Positions 1 to 5,854 of a stretch of 8,192 nt of DNA are shown piece by piece. Source of the DNA: Bordetella sp. (lineage in GTDB: Bacteria > Pseudomonadota > Gammaproteobacteria > Burkholderiales > Burkholderiaceae_B). The stretch lies in assembly GCA_027450125.1 (NCBI GenBank), contig DAIDKG010000540.1, positions 1 through 8,192 on the forward strand, read 5' to 3'. The notes under the pieces are model-generated. The model was given only the letters and a program-made list of their open reading frames with translations, did not search any database and had not been told where the DNA came from. Numbering within the stretch: position 1 is the first letter of the stretch; each line of letters begins with the position of its first letter. A program made the translations under genes and the position numbers.

Positions 1-267
1 CTGCAGCGGCGGCATGCCGTGCGCCTGGGCCAGTTCGATCTGCTGCGCCGAGGCACCCGGCGCCCGGCAGCCGGCCAGTGCCGCCTGCTGGGCATCGGCC
101 AGGTGCGCCATCAGTTGCAGATAATCGGCCACGGGGCTGTCCTGGGCCAGCTTGCGCAGCCGGGCGGCGCGCGCCGCGAACACCGCATCGCGCTGGGGCA
201 GCCTCACCCGCGCGATACGGTTGTGATCGAGGTCTTCGATTTCGCCACGGGAAAGAATGCGCTGCAA
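1..267 (-). CDS. fdhE: FdhE, formate dehydrogenase formation/accessory protein (N-terminal 89 aa, cut by left edge)
   Basis: The visible frame encodes the first 89 residues, starting with a TTG at 267-265 (MQRILSRGEIEDLD...) and running open to base 1. The TTG is chosen because GGAG at 277-274 lies 6 nt upstream and there is no ATG in this frame; the frame is also open further upstream, so a longer form is not excluded. Residues about 33-60 (RAARLRKLAQDSPVADYLQ...) match, from memory, the E. coli FdhE segment with RAERLRELAENNPLGDYL. In the family this cytoplasmic protein is needed for activity of respiratory formate dehydrogenases, and its later rubredoxin-like Cys motifs lie outside the window. 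It is the fourth gene of the fdn operon, separated from fdnI by 107 nt that contain a terminator-like hairpin. Function is confident from context plus partial similarity; the exact start is less so. Confidence 0.85.
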   Translation of the reverse strand, partial: MQRILSRGEIEDLDHNRIARVRLPQRDAVFAARAARLRKLAQDSPVADYLQLMAHLADAQQAALAGCRAPGASAQQIELAQAHGMPPLQ

Positions 268-273
268 GGCAAT

Positions 274-277
274 CTCC
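274..277 (-). promoter_or_regulatory. Shine-Dalgarno of fdhE deciding a TTG start
   Basis: GGAG on the minus strand, 6 nt before the TTG at 267. It begins immediately after the U-run of the upstream hairpin, so folding or RNA processing there could affect fdhE translation. No ATG or GTG nearby has an equally good site. Confidence 0.6.
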
Positions 278-311
278 AAAAACTGACGGCCATCGAAACC
301 GATGACCGTCA
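278..311 (-). terminator. Terminator-like hairpin (attenuator?) between fdnI and fdhE
   Basis: On the minus strand the arm TGACGGTCATCG (311-300) pairs with CGATGGCCGTCA (295-284) across a GTTT loop (299-296). That is a 12-bp stem with a single U-G wobble. After one G come five T's (282-278), then the fdhE Shine-Dalgarno. This is the shape of an intrinsic terminator, with a rather short U-tract. Because fdhE follows at once, it may act as a partial terminator lowering fdhE relative to the structural subunits, or as a 3' stabiliser or processing site. On the plus strand the stem is followed by A's, so it would only terminate minus-strand transcription. The structure is visible in the sequence; the role is inferred. 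Confidence 0.55.
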
Positions 312-374
312 AAGTATAAGTCGCCAGGCCGCCGGCGCCGCGGAACCGGCGCGGCAAACCGCGCAAGGGGCGCG

Positions 375-1001
375 CTACTTGCGCGAAACCTCGCGGAACC
401 AGGCCCGGTGGTGCTTCCAGGCCCAGCCCGGCGTCACCGTCCCGCGCACCATCGCCCGCACCGATCCCTTGACCCAGATCGCCGCGTAGACGTGCACGAT
501 GATCGCGCAGATCATGCCGAAGGCGCACAGCGCATGCAGCACGGACGCCGCGCGCACCACGCCAACGGGGAAATACAGCGAGAAATACGCGCGCCAGATC
601 ACGATGCCCGAAAGCAGCAGCCCGATCATGCACAGGACCAGCACATGAAACAGCAGTTTCTGCCCGCCGTTGTACTTGCCCACTTCCGGCAGGTTCTCGT
701 CGCGTTTGGCCAGCACGTCCTTGTATTTGCCCAGCCATTGCCGGTCGGCCGCGGTCATGCGGTTGTCCCTGGCCATGCGCCAGGCGAGAAGCAGGAACGA
801 GACGAACATCGCCAGGCCCACGAAGGGATGCAGAATGCGGGTCCACGGCCCGCCGCCGAACAGGCTGGCCAGCCAGAAGAAAGCCGGATGGAACAGCGCC
901 AGGCCGGACAGCGCCAGCAACACGAAGCAGATGGCGGTAAACCAGTGATTGCTGCGCTCGCCGGCGCTGTATCGCTGTATGAGCTTGCGGTCGCGACTCA
1001 T
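375..1001 (-). CDS. fdnI: Formate dehydrogenase gamma subunit, cytochrome b556
   Basis: A 208-aa integral membrane cytochrome b, about the usual length for FdnI/FdoI. It anchors the complex and passes electrons from the beta subunit through two hemes b to quinone. Four hydrophobic helices are visible at about residues 20-37, 56-76, 116-136 and 152-175. His19, His58, His156 and His170 sit one position after the E. coli FdnI residues I recall as heme ligands (18, 57, 155, 169). The ATG at 1001 is chosen because it overlaps the fdxH stop as ATGA (1001-998) and has a strong GAGGAG at 1015-1010, 8 nt upstream; the open frame further upstream is fdxH read in another frame. The gene ends with TAG at 377-375. 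E. coli has two paralogues (Fdn, Fdo), so the symbol could equally be fdoI. Confidence 0.93.
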   Translation of the reverse strand: MSRDRKLIQRYSAGERSNHWFTAICFVLLALSGLALFHPAFFWLASLFGGGPWTRILHPFVGLAMFVSFLLLAWRMARDNRMTAADRQWLGKYKDVLAKRDENLPEVGKYNGGQKLLFHVLVLCMIGLLLSGIVIWRAYFSLYFPVGVVRAASVLHALCAFGMICAIIVHVYAAIWVKGSVRAMVRGTVTPGWAWKHHRAWFREVSRK

Positions 1002-1894
1002 GATTGCCTCTCCTCTTCGGCCTTGCGCTCGTCCTCCTCGGACGTCTCGTTGGGGCCGACGCGGACATAATGGAAGAACCCGGCCAGCGCCGACAAGGCC
1101 ATGACGGCCACGCCCAGCGGCTTGGCGATGCCTTTCCAGAACGACACCATGGGACTGATGTGCGGATCCTGCGGCAGGCCGTGATAGAGCTGCGGCTTGT
1201 CGGCATGGTGCAGCACGTACATCACGTGAGTGCCGCCCACCCCCTGCGGATCGTACAGGCCGGCATGCTCGAAACCGCGCGATTTCAGGTCCTCGATGCG
1301 ACGGGCGGCATGCGCGTGCATGTCGTCCTTGGAGCCGAAGGTGATGGCGCCGGTGGGACAGGTCTTGACGCAGGCGGGCTCCTGGCCGACCGCGACGCGG
1401 TCGGAGCAGAGCGTGCACTTGTAGGCCTTGCTGTCCTTCTTGGAGATGCGCGGCACATTGAACGGGCAACCGGTCACGCAGTAGCCGCAGCCTATGCAGT
1501 TTTCCTCATGGAAATCCACGATGCCGTTGGTGTACTGCACGATGGCGCCCGGCGCGGGACAGGCCTTCAGGCAGCCCGGATCCTCGCAGTGCATGCAGCC
1601 GTCCTTGCGGATCAGCCACTCCAGGTTGCCCTGCTCGTCCTCGTATTCGGCAAAGCGCATCACCGTCCAGGAGTGCTCGGTCAGGTCGGCCGGGTTGTCA
1701 TAGACGCCCACGTTGGTGCCGATCTCGTCGCGCAGGTCGTTCCACTCCATGCAGGCGGCCTGGCAGGCCTTGCAGCCTATGCACTGGGACACGTCGATCA
1801 GCTTGGCCACCGAGCCGGTGGAGGGTTCGCGCACCTGCGGCGGCGGCGTGGTGGTCGCCGAACGCCGCTTGATGTCTAGGGATTGCATGGACAT
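998..1894 (-). CDS. fdxH: Formate dehydrogenase beta subunit, four [4Fe-4S] electron-transfer protein
   Basis: A 298-aa protein, close to the roughly 294-300 aa of FdnH/FdoH. It carries electrons from the catalytic subunit to the cytochrome b subunit. Sixteen cysteines form four cluster motifs: C38/41/44/48, C100/103/108/112, C133/136/139/143 and C160/163/175/179. A single hydrophobic helix at about 256-277 anchors the protein, followed by a charged acidic tail. The globular part would lie in the periplasm and has no signal of its own, which fits co-export with the Tat-tagged alpha subunit as known for the E. coli enzyme. The ATG at 1894 is preceded by AGGAG (1907-1903) 8 nt away. That site overlaps the fdnG stop TAG (1908-1906), implying translational coupling. 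The 3' end overlaps fdnI by 4 nt. Also known as fdnH or fdoH. Confidence 0.95.
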   Translation of the reverse strand: MSMQSLDIKRRSATTTPPPQVREPSTGSVAKLIDVSQCIGCKACQAACMEWNDLRDEIGTNVGVYDNPADLTEHSWTVMRFAEYEDEQGNLEWLIRKDGCMHCEDPGCLKACPAPGAIVQYTNGIVDFHEENCIGCGYCVTGCPFNVPRISKKDSKAYKCTLCSDRVAVGQEPACVKTCPTGAITFGSKDDMHAHAARRIEDLKSRGFEHAGLYDPQGVGGTHVMYVLHHADKPQLYHGLPQDPHISPMVSFWKGIAKPLGVAVMALSALAGFFHYVRVGPNETSEEDERKAEEERQS

Positions 1895-1905
1895 GGCTTG
1901 CGCTC

Positions 1906-4900
1906 CTATGCCTTCTCGACCTTCACCAGGAAGGACTTGAATTCCGGCGTCTGGCTATTGCCGTCGCCCACGACCGGGGTCAGCGTGTTGGCCAGGAAAC
2001 CGGGCTTGGCGATGCCCACGAAGCCCCAGTGTATGGGTATGCCCACGTGATGCACGGTCTTGCCTTCGACCTTGAGCGGCTTGATGCGCTTGGTGACCAG
2101 CGCCTTGGCCTTGATGTAGCCGCGCTTGGACGACACCTTGACCATGGACCCATTGGGTATGCCCAGCTCCCGTGCCAGCGCCTCGCCGATTTCGACGAAT
2201 TGCTCCGGCTGCAGGATCGAATTGATATCGACGTTCTTGGTCCAGTAGTGAAAGTGCTCCGTCAGGCGGTAGGTTGTCGCCACGTACGGGAATCCATCTA
2301 CCGTGCCCAGGGCCTGCCGGTCGTCCTCGAACAGGCGCGCCGCAGGATTGCTGACGACTGCCTTGTTCTTGGGATAGACCGGGTTGTAGCCCAGCGGATT
2401 CTCGAACGGTTCGTAGTGCGTCGGGAAGGGGCCTTCGGCCATGCCCGCGCGGGCGAAGAAGCGCGCCACGCCTTCGGGGTTCATGATGAACGGGCCCATG
2501 CCGTCGGCGGGCTTGGAGGTGACGACGAAGTCGGGCACGTCGGCGCCGCCCCAGCTCGTGCCGTTCCAGGAGATCAGCGTGCGCTTGGGGTTGAAGGGCT
2601 TGCCCGCCGGATCGCAGGAGGCGCGGTTGTAAAGCACCCGGCGGTTGGCCGGCCAGGCCCAGGCCCACTTCAGCGTCTGGCCGATGCCGGTCGGGTCGCT
2701 GTTGTCGCGGCGGGCCATCATATTGCCTTCCTGCGTCCATGCGCCGGCAAAGATCCAGCAGCCCGACAGCGTGGTGCCGTCGTCGCGCAGTTCGGCAAAG
2801 CCGGCCAGCTGCTCGCCGGCCTTGCGCGTGACCGTGCCGGCCGCATCCTTCAGGTCGGCCAGCGCGCGGCCGGAGTATTCCCTGGCCAGCTCGGCGGGCG
2901 TGGGCGAAGCCGGATTGGCGTAAGGCCACGACAGGTTGACGATGGGATCGGGGAACTTGCCGCCCTCCTTGCGGTACAGGTCGCGCAGGCGCAGGAACAG
3001 GCCCGACATGATGTCTATGTCGCTCCTGGCCTCGCCCGGCGGCTCGGCGCCCTTCCAGTGCCACTGCAGCCAGCGCCCCGAGTTGACCAGCGCGCCGTCC
3101 TCTTCGGCAAAGCAGGTGGTCGGCAGGCGAAAGACTTCGGTCTGGATCTTGGCGGGATCGACGTCGTTGTGTTCGCCGTAGTGCATCCAGAACTCGGAAG
3201 TCTCCGTGCGCAGCGGGTCCATGATGACCAGGAATTTCAGCCGGGAAAAGGCCGACAGCATCTTGGCCTTGTCCGGCGCGGCCGCCAGCGGATTGAAGCC
3301 CTGGCAGATGTAGCCGTTGACCTTGCCCTGGTTCATCAGCTCGTACGTCTGCAGCATGTCGTACATCTTGTCGAGCTTGGGCAGGTAGTCGTAGGCCCAG
3401 TCGTTATCGGCGGTCGCCGCCGCGCCCCACCAGGCTTTCATGAAGCTCACGTGGAACTTCTTGTAGTTCTGCCAGTAGCTCAGTTGGCCCGCGCGCAGCG
3501 GCTTCAGTGCCCGGGCCGCGATGTAGCCGTTGAAGTCCTGCTCGGGCTCGTTGGGCAGCGTCATGTAGCCGGGCAGCAGGTTCGACATCAGGCCCAAGTC
3601 GGTCAGACCCTGGATGTTCGAGTGGCCGCGCAAGGCGTTCATGCCGCCGCCCGCCACGCCGATGTTGCCCAGCAGCAGCTGCAGCATGGCGCCGGTGCGG
3701 ATCATCTGCGAACCGACCGAGTGCTGCGTCCAGCCCAGCGCGTACATCACGGTGGCCGCGCGGCCCGGCACGGCCGTGGAGGCCAGCATGTCGCACACCT
3801 GCAGGAATTTTTCCCTGGGCGTGCCGCAGACGTTCTCGACCATGTCGGGCGTGTAGCGGTCGTAGTGCTGCTTGAGCAGCTGGTAGACGGTGCGCGGGTG
3901 CTGCAGGGTCGGATCGGTCTTCACATAGCCGTCCTCGCCGCGCTCGTAGTCCCACGACCCCTTGTTGTACAGGTGCTTGCCGGGGTCGTAGCCGGAGAAC
4001 AGGCCGTCGTCGAACGAGAAGTCCTCGCGCACGATGAACGAGAAGTCGGTGTAGTTCCTGACATACTCGTGCTGGATCCGGTCCTTCTCGAGCAGGTAGC
4101 GGATCGCGCCGCCCAGGAAGACGATGTCCGTGCCGGTGCGTATGGGCGCGTAGACATCCGCCACGGAAGCCGAGCGCGTGAAGCGCGGATCCACGACGAT
4201 GAGCCTGGCCTTGTTGTGGGCCTTGGCCTCGGTCACCCATTTGAAGCCGCAAGGGTGGGCCTCGGCGGCATTGCCGCCCATGATCAGCACCACATCCGCG
4301 TTCTTGATGTCGACCCAATGGTTCGTCATCGCTCCACGGCCAAACGTCGGGGCAAGACCTGCCACCGTCGGGCCATGTCAGACACGGGCTTGGTTGTCGA
4401 ATGCCAGGACGCCCAGGCTGCGGACGACTTTATGGGTGAGATAGCCGACCTCGTTGCTGCTCGCCGAGGCGGCCAGCATGCCGGTGGTCAGCCAGCGGTT
4501 GACCGTCTTGCCGTCCGCGGTCTTGTCGACGAAGTTGGCGTCGCGATCCTGCTTGAGCAGCGTGGCGATGCGGCCCAGCGCCTCGTCCCAGGACATGCGC
4601 GTCCATTTGTCGGAGCCCGGAGCACGGTACTCGGGGTACATGAGCCGGTTGGGACTGTGGATGAAGTCGATCAGCCCAGCGCCCTTGGGGCACAGCGTGC
4701 CGCGATTGACGGGGTGGTCCGGATCGCCCTCGATGTGCTGGATGTTCGCCACGACGTTCTTGTCGCGGTCGCCCAGGCCGTACATCAGGATGCCGCATGC
4801 GACGGAGCAATAGGGACAGGTATTGCGCGTTTCGGTCATGCGCGTCAGCTTGTACTGCCGCACCTCGGCCAGCGCCGCGCCGGGGGCAGCCCCCAGCAAG

Positions 4901-4968
4901 GCCAGGCTCGATCCCGCCAACGTCGCCCCTGTCATCTTGAAGAACTGGCGGCGATTCATGTTGACCAT
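1906..4968 (-). CDS. fdnG: Formate dehydrogenase-N/O alpha subunit, selenocysteine-containing molybdoenzyme (in-frame TGA read as Sec)
   Basis: Catalytic subunit oxidising formate to CO2 at a bis-MGD molybdenum site in the periplasm; 1020 aa, against about 1015 for E. coli FdnG/FdoG. One frame covers 1906-4968, interrupted only by TGA at 4378-4380, read here as Sec197. The context [19 protein letters not shown] matches the E. coli active site, with His198 next to Sec. The N-terminus carries a Tat signal (NRRQFFK at residues 5-11, hydrophobic stretch, probable cut after ALA at 34). Cys51/54/58/93 bind one [4Fe-4S] cluster and Lys95 matches the conserved lysine. The molybdopterin oxidoreductase fold fills the middle, and the last 120 or so residues form the dinucleotide-binding domain. 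ATG 4968 is chosen for AAGGGAG 6 nt upstream; ATG 4959 is possible, and longer in-frame starts would bury the Tat signal. It is first in the fdnG-fdxH-fdnI-fdhE operon. It could equally be called fdoG. Confidence 0.96.
4338..4380 (-). promoter_or_regulatory. Sec TGA codon with bacterial SECIS hairpin inside fdnG
   Basis: The recoding TGA is at 4380-4378. Eleven nt later GGTGGCAGGTCTTGCCCC (4366-4349) folds with GG pairing CC, a single bulged U, GGCA pairing UGCC, and an apical loop GGUCU. As I recall it, E. coli fdhF has the same layout: 11 nt, GG-type stem, bulged U, short stem, GGU-containing loop. These are the features SelB recognises. A further GGCC/GGCC pair (4374-4371 with 4341-4338) can close a lower helix. 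The frame stays open through the hairpin and encodes conserved FdnG residues, so the element is both RNA signal and coding sequence. Confidence 0.93.
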
Positions 4969-4974
4969 GAAGCA

Positions 4975-4981
4975 CTCCCTT
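4975..4981 (-). promoter_or_regulatory. Shine-Dalgarno of fdnG
   Basis: AAGGGAG on the minus strand, 6 nt before ATG 4968. It decides this start over ATG 4959, which would be 15 nt away, and over in-frame upstream codons such as the ATG at about 5126. Confidence 0.7.
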
Positions 4982-5044
4982 CTCGGTGGATGATGAGTTG
5001 TCCGCGCGGATCTGGCGCGATGCACGACCACGCGGCACGGCTGT

Positions 5045-5059
5045 TGCTTACACGAAGCA
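5045..5059. repeat. Short inverted repeat at the presumed fdnG transcription start
   Basis: TGCTT-N5-AAGCA, a perfect 5-bp inverted repeat directly downstream of the proposed fdnG -10 box. It could be an operator for a regulator of the formate dehydrogenase operon, or a 5' leader hairpin. Five-base repeats arise often by chance and I do not recognise the site. Confidence 0.25.
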
Positions 5060-5066
5060 CAAAACC

Positions 5067-5095
5067 AGTATAGGACGCCCCTACCGGCGCCAGGG
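5067..5095 (-). promoter_or_regulatory. Candidate fdnG operon promoter (-10 good, -35 poor)
   Basis: TATACT at 5072-5067 on the minus strand matches the sigma-70 -10 consensus at 5 of 6 positions. At 17 bp spacing the -35 position (5095-5090) reads CCCTGG, a poor match, which suggests a dependence on an activator. Transcription would start near 5060, giving a leader of about 90 nt before ATG 4968. I found no clear FNR-type TTGAT-N4-ATCAA site in the intergenic region, so regulation by oxygen cannot be claimed. Confidence 0.4.
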
Positions 5096-5142
5096 TGATT
5101 TTTTATCCGCTTACCGTCTTTTTTCATGCTGCGCCGCAACAC

Positions 5143-5171
5143 TCGACGCCCGGCCGGCTGCCCTTTACAGT
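5143..5171 (+). promoter_or_regulatory. Candidate promoter for the acyl-CoA thioesterase gene
   Basis: TCGACG (5143-5148) and TACAGT (5166-5171), each 4 of 6 to the sigma-70 consensus, are separated by exactly 17 bp. Start of transcription would be near 5178, about 23 nt before ATG 5201. Both boxes are mediocre, so this rests mainly on spacing and location. Confidence 0.35.
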
Positions 5172-5200
5172 AGCGGCTTTCCACCTTGCGGGCCGACGCC

Positions 5201-5698
5201 ATGGACACCCCCAGCCACCAGTTGTCGATGACCATCCTCATGACGCCCGACACGGCCAATTTTGCCGGCAACGTGCACGGCGGCACCATCCTCACGCTGC
5301 TCGACCAGGTGGCCTATGCCTGCGCCAGCCGCTATGCCGGCACCTATGTGGTCACCCTGTCCGTGGACCAGGTGATGTTTCGCCAGCCCATCCACGTGGG
5401 CGAGCTGGTGACCTTCCTGGCCGCGGTCAACTACACCGGCCGCTCGTCGATGGAGATAGGCATCAAGGTGGTGGCAGAGGACATCCGCAAGAAAAGCGTG
5501 CGCCACGCCAACAGCTGCTACTTCACCATGGTGGCGGTCGACGACAAAGGCAAGACCACGGCCGTGCCCCCGCTCCAACCCACCGATCCGGAGGAAGTGC
5601 AGCGCTTCGAAAGCGCCAAGCAGCGCCGCGCCCTGCGCGAGGAAATGGAAAAACGCCACAAGGACATCGTTCAGCGCTTCCCCGACGGCGTGCATTGA
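5201..5698 (+). CDS. Acyl-CoA thioesterase, single hot-dog domain (ACOT7/YciA-like)
   Basis: A 165-aa cytoplasmic enzyme expected to hydrolyse acyl-CoA to free acid and CoA. The single hot-dog domain spans about residues 8-130. N20 and N24 lie in ANFAGNVHGG, which resembles the brain acyl-CoA hydrolase (ACOT7) signature, and D35 in LLDQVAYA lies where YciA has its catalytic aspartate. The segment VDQVMFRQPIHVGELV and the ending PPLQPTDPEEVQRFE also follow ACOT7. A charged helical tail (about 130-160) completes it. ATG 5201 is preferred; a TTG at 5186 would add five residues, and neither has a convincing Shine-Dalgarno. The gene is divergent from fdnG across 232 bp and separated from the downstream monooxygenase by 156 bp with its own promoter, so it is probably transcribed alone. 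Chain-length preference cannot be read from the sequence. Confidence 0.9.
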   Translation: MDTPSHQLSMTILMTPDTANFAGNVHGGTILTLLDQVAYACASRYAGTYVVTLSVDQVMFRQPIHVGELVTFLAAVNYTGRSSMEIGIKVVAEDIRKKSVRHANSCYFTMVAVDDKGKTTAVPPLQPTDPEEVQRFESAKQRRALREEMEKRHKDIVQRFPDGVH

Positions 5699-5754
5699 GC
5701 GGCCCGAGCGCCGGCATGGCTTACATGCGTGCGGGTCGTTACAATCGAAAATTG

Positions 5755-5768
5755 GTTGCGAGCGCAAC
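5755..5768. repeat. Palindrome overlapping the -35 box of the monooxygenase promoter (candidate operator)
   Basis: GTTGCG-AG-CGCAAC, perfect 6-bp arms around a 2-bp centre. The left arm contains most of the proposed -35 box, the classical position for a repressor. No regulator gene is visible in the window. The TTGCG half-site recurs in an inverted repeat in front of the downstream Bug gene. Confidence 0.4.
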
Positions 5769-5784
5769 AAAATAAACCTATAGT
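5756..5784 (+). promoter_or_regulatory. Sigma-70-type promoter of the monooxygenase/DUF2783 unit
   Basis: TTGCGA (5756-5761, 4 of 6) and TATAGT (5779-5784, 5 of 6) with an ideal 17-bp spacer of AT-rich sequence. Transcription would start near 5791, giving a leader of about 64 nt. An alternative -10, TACAAT at 5740-5745, lacks a good -35 partner. This is the best promoter in the window. Confidence 0.6.
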
Positions 5785-5854
5785 CTCGTCCAGACAACAA
5801 GACTTCCCCGGCCGCTCCGCGACGAGCGCCGAGGTACTCTGGAGACACGGGACC

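Noticed and set aside
1002..1469. Longer minus-strand frame running into fdnI from within fdxH
   Set aside because: The upstream part is fdxH read out of frame. The ATGA overlap and GAGGAG set the fdnI start at 1001.
4378..4380. TGA as a nonsense mutation making fdnG a pseudogene
   Set aside because: The codon sits exactly at the known Sec position, is followed by His and a SECIS hairpin at canonical spacing, and both flanks are intact and conserved.
2029..5073. Very long plus-strand open frame (about 1014 codons) opposite fdnG
   Set aside because: It is the antisense of a conserved selenoprotein gene. Strong G/C third-position bias on the real strand removes stops from this frame; the translation is low-complexity and matches no family I know.
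5079..5104. CCCT...AGGG followed by a T-run as a plus-strand terminator
   Set aside because: The stem is only four base pairs with mismatched inner positions, and no plus-strand gene lies upstream that would need it.
4969..5295. Extended N-terminus of FdnG from upstream in-frame ATGs
   Set aside because: It would place about 50-110 residues ahead of the Tat signal and read through the promoter. AAGGGAG points to ATG 4968.
5714..5728. GCATG-N5-CATGC inverted repeat after the thioesterase as a terminator
   Set aside because: Five-bp stem without a T-run; not distinguishable from chance.
5729..5854. GTG start 42 codons upstream for the monooxygenase
   Set aside because: No Shine-Dalgarno, extra residues unlike the family, and it begins before the best promoter.
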